Notes: a model not told the origin generated them from the sequence alone. A DNA stretch of 64,000 nucleotides from ZC4RG29 sp964521255 (GCA_964521255.1 CAZFRM010000010.1:105148-169147); one strand, 5' to 3'; shown: positions 53,022 through 62,030, numbered from the stretch's first letter. Program-made: numbers and translations.

Positions 53022-53747
53022 ATGAGTTCCAAATACAACGAAAAGTTCTATTCCTCACGCCATAATCTTACAAGTTATTCGGCCAAGGTTATTACATCCA
53101 TTGTACGAGAGTACACCCATCCTTCAAGCGCCGTTGACCTGGGCTGTGGTGTTGGTACGTGGTTAAAAGTGTTAGAGGATGACGGTGTGAAAGATATTTT
53201 TGGAATTGAAGGAGAGTGGATAAAAGAAGAAACTTTAATCATTCCGCAGGATAAATTCCTTAAGACCAATTTAGGTAAACCACTAAAACTTGACAGACAG
53301 TTTGATCTTGCCATTTCTCTTGAAGTTGCCGAACATATACACGAAGCTTATGCAGATCAGTTTATCGATAACCTTACATCGCTGGCTCCTGTGATATTGT
53401 TCTCAGCCGCAATCCCTTTGCAAGGAGGAACCCATCACGTAAATGAACAATGGCCGGAATATTGGAGGGATAAATTTTTAAAACGAAATTTTGTCTTGCT
53501 GGATTGTATTCGCTCTAAGGTGTGGAATGATGCGCGCATCAGAATGTGGTATGCACAAAACTCTTTTCTATTCGTCCGCAGGGATAAACTTGATTCATTT
53601 CCCGCGCTGAACTCATATAGAGCAGATAACCCTATGCTGTCAATTGTTCATCCCCGATTTTATGAATATCAGTTGGAGACCTGGCCTATTATGAAATCGA
53701 TACGTAACAAATTTAAAAGGATGGCTAATCCCAAGCAGTACGTTTAG
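53022..53747 (+). CDS. SAM-dependent methyltransferase
   Basis: A 241-residue class I methyltransferase. The SAM site is AVDLGCGVGTWLKVLEDDGVKDIFGIEGEW (about residues 37-66), followed by FDLAISLEVAEHIHEAYADQFIDNL. It probably methylates a sugar or glycan precursor because of the two glycosyltransferases upstream, which is inference. Its 3' end meets the convergent maf gene with a gap of only 13 bp. Confidence 0.88.
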   Translation: MSSKYNEKFYSSRHNLTSYSAKVITSIVREYTHPSSAVDLGCGVGTWLKVLEDDGVKDIFGIEGEWIKEETLIIPQDKFLKTNLGKPLKLDRQFDLAISLEVAEHIHEAYADQFIDNLTSLAPVILFSAAIPLQGGTHHVNEQWPEYWRDKFLKRNFVLLDCIRSKVWNDARIRMWYAQNSFLFVRRDKLDSFPALNSYRADNPMLSIVHPRFYEYQLETWPIMKSIRNKFKRMANPKQYV

Positions 53748-53760
53748 ATCATGGAAGGTT

Positions 53761-54330
53761 TTACCATTCTCTTAAACGTTGATAAACTTTGTTCACGGGC
53801 AATCCCATAACATTGAAATAGGAACCTGATATTTTTTCTATGGCTACCAGGCCAATCCAATCCTGTGCTCCATACGCACCAGCTTTGTCGTAAGGTTTGT
53901 AATTATCAACGTAAAACTCAATCTCTTCCTGTGAAAGATTCTTAAAAGTAACTTCCGTTGTGTCATCAAATGCATTTTCTTTTTCCTTGGAGATTATGCA
54001 TACCCCTGTCATTACTAAATGAATATTATTAGAGAGGGAACTTAGCATTTCGATTGCTTCGACCCGATTGCCGGGCTTGTTTAGAATTTTATTATTTAGA
54101 ATTACTACTGTATCTGCTGTTACAATGATTTGATCTTTTATCGTCAGGCGGTAGTACTCGGCTTTTTTAACGGCGAGGTATCTCGCTACTTGTGTAACCG
54201 GAAGGGAATCAGGAAAGCTCTCGTCTACATCGGGCTTGTCAACGGTAAATGTAAAACCTGCCTCGCGCATAAGATACTGTCTTCGGGGAGAGCTGGATGC
54301 CAGCACAAGCGGACGTTTTATTGGATTCAT
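53761..54330 (-). CDS. maf: Maf-like nucleoside triphosphate pyrophosphatase
   Basis: A 189-residue cytoplasmic house-cleaning enzyme that hydrolyses dTTP/UTP or modified nucleotides. Signature VLASSSPRRQYLMREAGFTF (residues 9-28), TADTVVILNNKILNKPGNRVEAIEMLSSLSNNIHLVMTGV (about 70-110), and YDKAGAYGAQDWIGLVAIEKISGSYFNVMGLPV near the C-terminus. Full length. The gene starts 13 bp after the stop of accC on the same strand and may be co-transcribed with it. Confidence 0.94.
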   Translation of the reverse strand: MNPIKRPLVLASSSPRRQYLMREAGFTFTVDKPDVDESFPDSLPVTQVARYLAVKKAEYYRLTIKDQIIVTADTVVILNNKILNKPGNRVEAIEMLSSLSNNIHLVMTGVCIISKEKENAFDDTTEVTFKNLSQEEIEFYVDNYKPYDKAGAYGAQDWIGLVAIEKISGSYFNVMGLPVNKVYQRLREW

Positions 54331-54343
54331 TTGATGAATAGAA

Positions 54344-55843
54344 TCAGAATTTCAACCGATTTTTTTTCCACTTACCTTTTACTGACTCCAGAGATAGGGA
54401 GTTCGTTTTGTGGTTATCTTCGGAAGCGCCTGGCTTTATCGTAGCAGCCAGAACAGCAGCAAGCACATCGTCTTCACTTTTAAGATTTAAATCTGCCGGA
54501 TTAAAATGTTCCTCAATAAATTTAGTATCAAAATTTCCAGATCGAAAAGCTTCATGATTCATCACTAACCTGCAAAACCCAAGTGTAGTTTCCAAACCAA
54601 TAATTTCATATTCGTCAATAGCGCGAATCATTTTATTTATCGCTGCTTCACGATCTTCTGCATGACAAATAAGTTTGGCGATCATGGGATCATAATAAAA
54701 AGGAATTTCCATCCCTTGTTCAAACCCATCGTCCACACGAATGCCATGTCCCTGCGGCCGCCTGTATACATGCAATGTACCAATATCAGGAAGAAAATTG
54801 TTTGACGGATCTTCTGCATACACACGAACTTCTATCGCGTGGCCATACCGTTTTATTTGCTCCTGTGTGAAAGGTAATTTCTCTCCTTCAGCAATTTTGA
54901 TTTGCAGTTTCACCAAATCCAAACCTGTTATCGCTTCTGTTACCGGATGCTCTACCTGTAGCCTGGTGTTCATTTCCAGAAAATAGAAATTCAACTGATC
55001 ATCCAGAATGAATTCAACGGTACCAGCGCCATAATATCCACAGGCCTTTGCTACGTTGATGGCTGCTTCTCCCATTGCTTCGCGCTTTTCGGGCGACAAA
55101 ACAGAGGAAGGCGCCTCTTCAACAACTTTTTGATGTCTGCGCTGGATAGAGCACTCTCTTTCAAAAAGGTGAATTACATTACCATGCTTATCACCAAAAA
55201 CCTGGAATTCAATATGTCTGGGCTTTGTAACGTACTTTTCAATGAAGACAGAACCATCGCCAAATGAAGATGTGGCTTCGCTAATTGCACGCTCCATTTG
55301 TTCTTCAAGGTGACTCTCATTATCAACTATTCGCATGCCTTTCCCTCCACCACCTGCACTGGCTTTTATTAAAATTGGGTATCCGATTTCTTTAGAAATT
55401 TGTTTGGCTTCAGAGGGATTCATAATTGGCTTAGCAGTTCCTGGGACGAGAGGAACACCAAATTTAAGCACTGCTGCTTTAGCGGCGAGCTTATCACCCA
55501 TTGTAGCAATGGAGGCAGGAGAGGGGCCAATAAAAATCAATCCTTCATCCTCAACTTTTTGTGCAAAAGTCTCATTTTCAGATAGGAAACCGTACCCGGG
55601 ATGTATGGCCTGTGCTCCCGATGTTTTCGCAACCTCAATGATCGTATCCATTTTCAGATAAGACTCAGTTGATGGTGGTGCTCCAATGCAATACGCTTCA
55701 TCGGCAAACTGAACGTGGGGATATTTTCGATCAGCCTCGCTGTATACTGCAACGGTTTTAATTCCCATTTCCCGGGCTGTGCGCATGATTCGCAAGGCAA
55801 TTTCTCCACGATTCGCTACCAGGATCTTTGATATTTTGCTCAT
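54344..55843 (-). CDS. accC: Biotin carboxylase subunit of acetyl-CoA carboxylase
   Basis: A 499-residue ATP-grasp enzyme that carboxylates biotin on a carrier protein. Blocks: KILVANRGEIALRIMRTAREMGIKTVAVYSEADRK, AIHPGYGFLSENETFA, the ATP loop ILIKASAGGGGKGMRIV near 160, VEKYVTKPRHIEFQVFGDKHGNVIHLFERECSIQRRHQKVVEEAPS, and EMNTRLQVEHPVTEAITGLDLVKLQI. The C-terminus has about 40 extra residues compared with E. coli AccC. The biotin carrier gene is not adjacent. An alternative is the biotin carboxylase of another acyl-CoA carboxylase. Confidence 0.92.
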   Translation of the reverse strand: MSKISKILVANRGEIALRIMRTAREMGIKTVAVYSEADRKYPHVQFADEAYCIGAPPSTESYLKMDTIIEVAKTSGAQAIHPGYGFLSENETFAQKVEDEGLIFIGPSPASIATMGDKLAAKAAVLKFGVPLVPGTAKPIMNPSEAKQISKEIGYPILIKASAGGGGKGMRIVDNESHLEEQMERAISEATSSFGDGSVFIEKYVTKPRHIEFQVFGDKHGNVIHLFERECSIQRRHQKVVEEAPSSVLSPEKREAMGEAAINVAKACGYYGAGTVEFILDDQLNFYFLEMNTRLQVEHPVTEAITGLDLVKLQIKIAEGEKLPFTQEQIKRYGHAIEVRVYAEDPSNNFLPDIGTLHVYRRPQGHGIRVDDGFEQGMEIPFYYDPMIAKLICHAEDREAAINKMIRAIDEYEIIGLETTLGFCRLVMNHEAFRSGNFDTKFIEEHFNPADLNLKSEDDVLAAVLAATIKPGASEDNHKTNSLSLESVKGKWKKNRLKF

Positions 55844-55937
55844 CTCAAGGGGTTGTTACAATGCTACTGATAAAATTCCAATGTCTCAACAAATGAGGAT
55901 TATCTAACATTGCGAACAGGTAAATTACTTTTTTCAT

Positions 55938-55945
55938 TATTTTTG
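55938..55945 (+). promoter_or_regulatory. Possible -7 promoter box before the sphingolipid gene (TATTTTTG)
   Basis: Matches TAnnTTTG and lies 25 bp before the start codon at 55971. A TTG at 55910-55912 could be the -33 part, although the spacing is long. Confidence 0.4.
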
Positions 55946-55970
55946 CAGGATTTTTAACAACAAAACAAGC

Positions 55971-57227
55971 ATGGTAGATTTATTTGATAAGCTTCGTATG
56001 GAAGCAGGCCCATTGGCCAAATACTCCCACCTCCCTGATGATTACTTTTTTTTCCCAAAACTAGAAGGTGACATAGGTCCCCGGATGAAATTCATGGGGC
56101 GGGAAGTTCTCAATTGGAGCTTGAATAATTATTTGGGTCTTGCCAATCATCCGGAAGTCAGGAAGGCAGATGCTGATGCGGCAGCGCAGTATGGAATGGC
56201 ACTACCAATGGGTGCCCGTATGATGTCAGGTAATTCAGTTCACCACATCGAGTTTGAAAGACAGCTTGCAGAATTTGTGAAGAAGGAAGATGCTATGTTG
56301 CTTAACTACGGCTACCAGGGTGTCGTTTCCATAATCGATGCGCTTGTTGATCGCAAGGATGTAATTGTATACGATGCTGAATCTCATGCCTGTATCATTG
56401 ATGGCGTTCGCCTCCATATGGGTAAGCGTTTTGTTTATACCCATAACAACATGGAAAACCTTGAGAAGCAATTACAGCGAGCTACCAAACTGGCAGATGA
56501 AACGGGCGGTGGAATCCTTGTAATTACGGAAGGTGTTTTTGGAATGTCAGGCAAGCAAGGCAACCTTAAAGGTGTTGCCGAGCTAAAGAAGAAATATAAA
56601 TTCCGTCTGTTCGTAGATGATGCCCACGGGTTTGGTACCATGGGAAAAACAGGAGCAGGTGTTGGTGAAGAACAAGGTGTACAGGATCAGGTTGATCTTT
56701 ATTTCTCAACCTTCGCCAAATCAATGGCAGGTATTGGTGCCTTCGTAGCGGGGGATAAGAATATTATCAAGTACCTCCGTTATAGTGTTCGCTCGCAAAT
56801 TTATGCGAAGAGTTTACCAATGACTTTAGTGATTGGAGGATTGAAGCGACTGGAGCTTTTGAAGACGCGCCCTGAGCTAAAAGCGAATCTATGGAAGATT
56901 GTTAACGCTATGCAGGATGGTCTTCGTCAAAGAGGTTTTCACCTTGGCGACACTTCGTCACCGGTTACACCCGTACTCTTTAAAGGCGGTGTTGGTGAAG
57001 CGGCAAACATGGCAATGGATCTGCGCGAGAACTTCAATATTTTCTGCTCAGTAGTGATTTATCCTGTTGTGCCTAAGGACGTTATTATGTTCAGGATTAT
57101 CCCAACAGCAGCGCATACGCTGGCCGATGTAGAGGAGACATTGACAGCATTCTCGGCCCTGAAAGTGAAGCTTGACGACGGGTTCTACCGTAAAGAAGAA
57201 CTTGTATCAGTAACTAAGAACGCTTAA
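55971..57227 (+). CDS. spt: Serine palmitoyltransferase-type PLP enzyme
   Basis: A 418-residue alpha-oxoamine synthase. It catalyses the condensation of serine with an acyl-CoA, the first step of sphingolipid synthesis, which is widespread in Bacteroidota. Evidence: WSLNNYLGLANHPEVRKADADAAAQYGMALPMGARMMSGNSVHHIEFERQLAEFV, VYDAESHACIIDGVRLHMG, VDDAHGFGTMGKTGAG, and the PLP-lysine in DLYFSTFAKSMAGIGAFVAG (about residue 255). Aminotransferase relatives such as KBL or BioF are alternatives, but the N-terminal PDDYFFFPKLEGDIGPRM stretch fits bacterial Spt. It is followed by a histone-like gene. Confidence 0.9.
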   Translation: MVDLFDKLRMEAGPLAKYSHLPDDYFFFPKLEGDIGPRMKFMGREVLNWSLNNYLGLANHPEVRKADADAAAQYGMALPMGARMMSGNSVHHIEFERQLAEFVKKEDAMLLNYGYQGVVSIIDALVDRKDVIVYDAESHACIIDGVRLHMGKRFVYTHNNMENLEKQLQRATKLADETGGGILVITEGVFGMSGKQGNLKGVAELKKKYKFRLFVDDAHGFGTMGKTGAGVGEEQGVQDQVDLYFSTFAKSMAGIGAFVAGDKNIIKYLRYSVRSQIYAKSLPMTLVIGGLKRLELLKTRPELKANLWKIVNAMQDGLRQRGFHLGDTSSPVTPVLFKGGVGEAANMAMDLRENFNIFCSVVIYPVVPKDVIMFRIIPTAAHTLADVEETLTAFSALKVKLDDGFYRKEELVSVTKNA

Positions 57228-57311
57228 AAAAAGTGGCTAAATCGGTTGAATTTTAAGGTTTTTCTTTAAATTGGCAGAGAAACTAAATTTTTAATCTTAA
57301 TTCTTAATACA

Positions 57312-57491
57312 ATGCAAAAATTCCAGGAACTCAAAAATTTGATAGCTTCGCTAGAAGGTGATTTTGATAAATTCTATAACAAGGGTAACAGCGCTGCCGG
57401 AACCCGTGTTAGAAAAGGCATGCAGGAACTCAAGAATGTTGCTCAAGCCATTCGTTCTGAAGTTCAGGACCTGAAAAACAAAGCAAGCTAA
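57312..57491 (+). CDS. Histone H1-like protein, Hc1 type
   Basis: A 59-residue protein, too short for ordinary ORF cut-offs. It reads MQKFQELKNLIASLEGDF... ending ...EVQDLKNKAS, with GNSAAGTRVRKGMQELKNVAQ in the middle. The conserved GTRVRKGMQELK stretch is typical of the small Hc1-like proteins of Bacteroidota, predicted to bind DNA and compact the chromosome. It is helical and lysine-rich. It starts 84 bp after the Spt stop and is followed by a strong hairpin, so it may form its own transcript. Confidence 0.88.
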   Translation: MQKFQELKNLIASLEGDFDKFYNKGNSAAGTRVRKGMQELKNVAQAIRSEVQDLKNKAS

Positions 57492-57527
57492 GTAACAAAT
57501 CTATTTTTGAGTTTTGAATTTTCGAAG

Positions 57528-57552
57528 GGGATAGCTATCGAATAGCTATCCC
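57528..57552. terminator. Strong bidirectional terminator hairpin
   Basis: GGGATAGCTAT pairs exactly with ATAGCTATCCC around the loop CGA, extended by A-T and G-T pairs, then CTTTCTTATTTC. It lies between the convergent histone-like gene and dapA. Confidence 0.8.
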
Positions 57553-57571
57553 TTTCTTATTTCTGTTAAAG

Positions 57572-58447
57572 TCAGCCTTTAATTGTTTTGTATAAAGTTG
57601 TAATCTTTTTTTGAAGATTTATTGAGGCTGAAGCCATAGGTAAACGCGTATGTCTTTCACAGATTCCCATCTCCGATAACAACTGCTTTACACCAACCGG
57701 ATTTCCTTCTTCATACATTAGTCCGTTGATCTCAAGAATTTTAAACTGTTCAGCGCTTGCTTTCTCAAATTTATTAGCGAAAGCGTGCTCCTTCATTTTC
57801 CTGAAATACGTTGGAAAGGCATTTGCCAAAACTGAAATAACGCCTTTTGAGCCGATGCTGTAAAGAGGAACCGTCAACATGTCATCACCTGAGATCAAAA
57901 GAAATTCTTTGGGTTTGCGTTTCATTATATTCATACACTGCTCAATACTTCCGGAGGCCTCCTTCGTTCCAATAATATTTTTCAACGCTGCAAGACGAAG
58001 CGTTGTATCGGCGGTGATGTTTGAACCCGTTCTGCCCGGAACATTGTACATGATGACTGGAACCGGTGACGCTTCTGCTATCAATTTGAAATGTTGATAG
58101 ATGCCTTCCTGGGATGGTTTGTTGTAATACGGACTTACAGAAAGTAGTCCATCAACGCCATTGAAATTTGTCTTTTTGATCAGCTCAATAACATGCGATG
58201 TGTTGTTACCGCCAATACCAAAGACGATGGGAAGTTTTTTGGGATTGTTTTTCTTCACGAAGTCAAGCACTTCATTTTTCTCATCATCACTAATGGTCAC
58301 AGATTCTCCCGTGGTTCCCATAACCACAAAATAATCCACTCCCTTGGCAGTATGATTCAAAAGCCTTTTCAAAGCCTTGTAATCAATTTCAAGGTGTTCA
58401 TTAAAAGGTGTTACCAGCGCAACGCCGGTTCCGTAAAACTTCTTCAT
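57572..58447 (-). CDS. dapA: 4-hydroxy-tetrahydrodipicolinate synthase
   Basis: A 291-residue class I aldolase-fold enzyme joining pyruvate and aspartate semialdehyde on the way to lysine and diaminopimelate. It has GTTGESVTISDDEK (residues 43-56), the Tyr of PVIMYNVPGRTGSNI (about 133), the Schiff-base lysine in NIIGTKEASGSIEQC (about 162), and LISGDDMLTVPLYSIGSKGVISVLANAFP. Length matches the family. It is 6 bp downstream of the DUF6913 gene on the same strand. Confidence 0.95.
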   Translation of the reverse strand: MKKFYGTGVALVTPFNEHLEIDYKALKRLLNHTAKGVDYFVVMGTTGESVTISDDEKNEVLDFVKKNNPKKLPIVFGIGGNNTSHVIELIKKTNFNGVDGLLSVSPYYNKPSQEGIYQHFKLIAEASPVPVIMYNVPGRTGSNITADTTLRLAALKNIIGTKEASGSIEQCMNIMKRKPKEFLLISGDDMLTVPLYSIGSKGVISVLANAFPTYFRKMKEHAFANKFEKASAEQFKILEINGLMYEEGNPVGVKQLLSEMGICERHTRLPMASASINLQKKITTLYKTIKG

Positions 58448-58453
58448 ATCAGA

Positions 58454-58957
58454 TTAGTGCAAAATACTTGTATAGCGATAAAATCCATCGATCAGTCCTT
58501 TCGTGTCACCACTGGTTTCCAGCATGAACTCGAAGAAGGGCTTACCTTCTTCCCAGAACTTACCGATCCGGCATTTCGCTTTACTTCGGGCGAGCAAATT
58601 AAGAATTAAAGGATTAGGTTCAGTATCTACGTAAAAAAGATAGTCAAAGGGTGTGTCAGAAAAGCTTATCGCTTTTTCAGAAGTAAGCCTTCCCCAAAAC
58701 GAAAAATCTTTATCAGAGAAAAAATCAAAAAGGAATTCATAGTTCTGTTTGTCGTTGGGCAGGTAACACATCACGATTGCCTTCTTGCCATCCTGTTCCA
58801 ACTTTTTAATAAGTTCCTTAATGAGCATATGCTTCTGCTTATCTTCAACGGTAAACACAATTCCTATGCTGTTGGCTTGTTTATATGGCAAACAATTTCT
58901 TGAAGTTTTGTTGCTTCTAAGGTTTGATTGTGTATTGATTTTCAGAAGTTTACTCAT
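58454..58957 (-). CDS. DUF6913 family protein
   Basis: A 167-residue cytoplasmic protein of a Bacteroidota family of unknown function. Recognised by ANSIGIVFTVEDKQKHMLIKELIKKLEQDGKKAIVMCYLPNDKQN, FSFWGRLTSEKAISFSDTPFDYLFYVDTEPNPLILNLLARSKAKCRIGKFWEEGKPFFEFML. From memory, it commonly sits next to dapA and ligA as here (6 bp to each), suggesting co-transcription ligA-DUF6913-dapA. The start ATG at 58957 follows the ligA stop by 6 bp. Confidence 0.8.
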   Translation of the reverse strand: MSKLLKINTQSNLRSNKTSRNCLPYKQANSIGIVFTVEDKQKHMLIKELIKKLEQDGKKAIVMCYLPNDKQNYEFLFDFFSDKDFSFWGRLTSEKAISFSDTPFDYLFYVDTEPNPLILNLLARSKAKCRIGKFWEEGKPFFEFMLETSGDTKGLIDGFYRYTSILH

Positions 58958-58963
58958 CTTTAT

Positions 58964-60982
58964 CTAAACTGAATTTTCATTCAGAAGTTTTTCAAATTCT
59001 TCTTCTGAAATAATTTTTACTCCGCTCTTTTCTGCCTTTTCGCGTTTCGCAGGGCCCATATTATCACCTGCGAGCAAATAATCCAACTTTCCCGACACTG
59101 AAGATAAAACCTTTCCTCCATTTTGAAGAATAATGTCCTTGAGTTGGTCGCGTTCATATTTCTGGAAAACCCCGGAGATAACGAATGATTTGTTGGCCAA
59201 TACTTCGCTGACTTTGACAATTTCTTTTTCTTCAACATAGAAATTCAATCCTGATATTTTCAATCGCTCAATTTCATTTTTGTTTTCTGGTTGACGAAAA
59301 AACTCAACAACACTTTGTGCGATTTTTTCTCCTACCTCAGGAGCACCCAGTAATTCATCAAAACTCGCTTTGATGAGTTGGTCGATATTTTTGAAATGCC
59401 TTGCCAGTTTTATTGCTACGGTTTGTCCAACATACCGAATGCCGATGGCAAATAAAACTTTTTCGAATGGGGCGGACTTTGATTTTTCAATTCCATTCAG
59501 AAGATTTTTGATAGAAAGATCTTTAAATCCATCTAATCGCATTACATCCTCGCGCTTCAGATCGTAAAGGTCTGCCGGACTTTTTACTAAATCTAATTTG
59601 TATAGTTGATCGATAGTACGTTCACCAAGCGAATCGATATCCATTGCTTTGCGCTGAATGAAGTGTTCAATCCTTCCCTTAATCTGCGGAGCGCAGCCGT
59701 TAGGATTGGGACAATAATATGCCGCTTCTCCTTCTTGTCGTATGAGTTTTGTTCCACACTCAGGGCAATGATCGACGTATTTAATTGGAGCAGCAGTATT
59801 GCTTCGCTTAGTAAAATCAACACCCGTTACCTTAGGAATAATTTCACCACCTTTTTCAACAAACACATAATCACCCAGGTGAAGATCCAACCGTGCGATT
59901 TCATTAGCATTGTGAAGTGAAGCTCGTTTAACCGTTGTACCTGCTAGAAACACAGGCTCAAGTTCAGCTACAGGTGTTACAGCTCCCGTTCTTCCTACCT
60001 GGTAGGTAACGCCATTCAGTCGGGTGCTGATGCTTGCAGGCTTGTACTTATAGGCAATAGCCCATCGTGGACTTTTCGCTGTGAAGCCCAGGCGTTCTTG
60101 TTGCTCAAGGCTATTTACTTTGATAACTACACCATCCGTTTCAAGAGGTAATTGTTGGCGGTGGTTTTCCCATTCAGCAATGTATTCCAGAACTTCCCTG
60201 ATGGTTTTGCATTTCCGGTAGGTTGGGGAGACTTTGAACTTCCATTTTTCCAGTTGCTTGATTCCTTCTTCGTGTGTGGTGATATCGACATCGTCACCTA
60301 ATAAATAGTAAACGAAGCAATCGAGTTTTCGGCGGGCTACTTCACCAGAGTCTTGCATTTTCATCGTTCCCGATGCCGTGTTACGTGCATTGGCATAACG
60401 TTCTTCTCCAATGTCTTCACGCTCTTTGTTTAGTTGAATAAAGACTTCTTTAGGAAGAAAAACTTCACCGCGAACTTCAAAAGAGTGGGGGATATTTTCC
60501 TTTATTTTTAATGGAATGCTACGAATGGTTTTTACATTCACCAATACATCATCCCCGCGAACGCCATCGCCCCGGGTTACCCCGCGTGCTAACATTCCGT
60601 TTTCGTATGTAAGACTAATGGATACGCCATCGAATTTCAGTTCACAAAAATATTCATAAGGTTCTCCACCCAACCCTTTCGCTACTCTCGCATCAAATTC
60701 TTCCAATTCGGTTTGGCTATACGTATTTCCCAGCGACAACATGGGATAGCGATGGAGTACGGTAGCAAACTCTTTGGTAATCGTTCCACCTACACGCTGT
60801 GAAGGTGAATCAGGACTTTTAAATTGGGGGAATTCACTTTCAAGTTTGATGAGTTTTTCAAGAAGCTGATCGAACTCAAAATCACTTATCTCGGTGGTAC
60901 TTTTTTGATAATAAAGATCGTTATGATAATCTATCTGATTCTTAAGGTTCTGAATTTCTTTTTCGGCTTGTTTGCTATCCAT
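58964..60982 (-). CDS. ligA: NAD-dependent DNA ligase
   Basis: A 672-residue cytoplasmic ligase of usual length. Domains in order: Ia NAD domain (1-70), adenylation domain with the active lysine in FCELKFDGVSISLTYENGMLARGVTRGDG (about residue 116), OB fold, four-Cys zinc finger (CPECGTKL...YYCPNPNGC, about 405-430), helix-hairpin-helix repeats (LDGFKDLSIKNLLNGIEKSKSAPFEKVLFAIGIRYVGQTVAIKLARHF), and a C-terminal BRCT domain (NKSFVISGVFQKYERDQLKDIILQNGGKVLSSVSGKLDYLLAGDN). Essential for replication and repair. Confidence 0.96.
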   Translation of the reverse strand: MDSKQAEKEIQNLKNQIDYHNDLYYQKSTTEISDFEFDQLLEKLIKLESEFPQFKSPDSPSQRVGGTITKEFATVLHRYPMLSLGNTYSQTELEEFDARVAKGLGGEPYEYFCELKFDGVSISLTYENGMLARGVTRGDGVRGDDVLVNVKTIRSIPLKIKENIPHSFEVRGEVFLPKEVFIQLNKEREDIGEERYANARNTASGTMKMQDSGEVARRKLDCFVYYLLGDDVDITTHEEGIKQLEKWKFKVSPTYRKCKTIREVLEYIAEWENHRQQLPLETDGVVIKVNSLEQQERLGFTAKSPRWAIAYKYKPASISTRLNGVTYQVGRTGAVTPVAELEPVFLAGTTVKRASLHNANEIARLDLHLGDYVFVEKGGEIIPKVTGVDFTKRSNTAAPIKYVDHCPECGTKLIRQEGEAAYYCPNPNGCAPQIKGRIEHFIQRKAMDIDSLGERTIDQLYKLDLVKSPADLYDLKREDVMRLDGFKDLSIKNLLNGIEKSKSAPFEKVLFAIGIRYVGQTVAIKLARHFKNIDQLIKASFDELLGAPEVGEKIAQSVVEFFRQPENKNEIERLKISGLNFYVEEKEIVKVSEVLANKSFVISGVFQKYERDQLKDIILQNGGKVLSSVSGKLDYLLAGDNMGPAKREKAEKSGVKIISEEEFEKLLNENSV

Positions 60983-61162
60983 AGTATGTGAATGGTAGCG
61001 CTAAGATAGTTCAAAATAGTTTTTAGTCAGTGTAGTCATAGGTCGAGAATTCTACTTTACAAACCATTTCTACATTTCACCTGAGCCTTGCTTTGTTAAA
61101 AAAAGTAATTAACTTTCATCGCCAAAAACGTTGACTGAAATAAGCTAAACGAAATCTATAAT

Positions 61163-61636
61163 ATGTCATTCTATAAATCAGGCGACGGCAATAAGATAAG
61201 GCTTTCAAATAGAGTAACTTTTTTTTATAAGTTTATTGTTCCTACCTTATCCTACATAGCTGGAATAATTATTAATTACATTCTATTCTCAACAGATAAT
61301 TATCCATTATTTGGCCTTCTGTTTGTTGCTTTAAGTACTGCCTATGGATTTTTGTTCTACATCCATACATTCTATAGAATCAAGGTTGTTTCATTGGATA
61401 TCAAATATCTCTACGTTAGTAATTTTAGAAAGGAGATAAAAATACCTTTAAAAAATATTAAGGACGTCGAATTCTCCAGACCGTTTGCAAGAATTAATTT
61501 TAAAGTGCCAACTGAATTTGGTTCGTATATTACTTATGCGATAAAGTATAAAGAGCTGTATGATTATTTTTTAATGGGCAGTGGTTCTGTTGAAAGTTTA
61601 GATTTATTAAGAAGGAGAGTAGAGGAGTCAGAATAG
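61163..61636 (+). CDS. Small membrane protein, putative immunity protein
   Basis: A 157-residue protein with two hydrophobic segments (FFYKFIVPTLSYIAGIIINYILF and PLFGLLFVALSTAYGFLFYIHTF, residues 18-68), then a soluble beta-rich part (IKVVSLDIKYLYVSNFRKEIKIPLKNIKDVEFSRPFARINFKV) like a bacterial PH-type domain. I know no function. The last 30 codons are duplicated at 62954-63046 as a fragment with only two residue changes, and the same downstream spacer and hairpin are duplicated too. This is how toxin/immunity cassette arrays look, so an immunity role is proposed by context. Confidence 0.65.
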   Translation: MSFYKSGDGNKIRLSNRVTFFYKFIVPTLSYIAGIIINYILFSTDNYPLFGLLFVALSTAYGFLFYIHTFYRIKVVSLDIKYLYVSNFRKEIKIPLKNIKDVEFSRPFARINFKVPTEFGSYITYAIKYKELYDYFLMGSGSVESLDLLRRRVEESE

Positions 61637-61767
61637 GATTGCCGGTTCTTTCTTCATGGTTGGTGATGCGTTAAAAAGATTGAAGTACTGACACTGGAAT
61701 GTGGCTATTGACATAATATCTAGTCAAGCGCGGAGTCCCCGAAGCGGGAGACTCTGCGGGACGAAGC
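61544..61767 (+). repeat. Direct repeat copy 1 (gene tail + spacer + hairpin)
   Basis: A stretch of about 224 bp is repeated at 62954-63167. It covers the last 30 codons of the gene at 61163, a spacer and a stem-loop (GAGTC.CCCG.AAG.CGGGAGACTC at 61733-61754). The second copy has a 15-bp deletion and scattered substitutions. After the repeat the two copies run into different ORFs. Confidence 0.85.
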
Positions 61768-62030
61768 GATTTCTCGAGAGAGAGAGACAAATTTTAAATG
61801 TAAATCTCCTTTATACTAATAACCCGCTAAACGCAAAGGCCAGGAATACTACCTATGCATTAGGAAATACACGTGTGCAATTGATGAGTTTTGATAAAAG
61901 GACAATTAGAGTTCTAAATGATACTTATGATTGGGATTTTCATAGTGGAAGATCACCAAAGGAAGAAGAGTTTGGCGAAAGAATGGCGATTCTAGTGCAA
62001 CACTTATTCGTAATAGATACACTTCGTTAA
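61701..62030 (+). CDS. Orphan toxin-like C-terminal fragment A (possible pseudogene)
   Basis: A 109-codon frame with no good start; it begins inside the direct repeat (GTG 61701) and reads through the hairpin as RSGRLCGTKRFLERERQ. The unique part is NLLYTNNPLNAKARNTTYALGNTRVQLMSFDKRTIRVLNDTYDWDFHSGRSPKEEEFGERMAILVQ. It looks like the C-terminal module of a larger secreted toxin (Rhs or similar) left without its core. A YwqK-type lipoprotein follows after 10 bp, as an immunity gene would. I cannot name a toxin family; it may not be expressed. Confidence 0.45.
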   Translation: MAIDIISSQARSPRSGRLCGTKRFLERERQILNVNLLYTNNPLNAKARNTTYALGNTRVQLMSFDKRTIRVLNDTYDWDFHSGRSPKEEEFGERMAILVQHLFVIDTLR

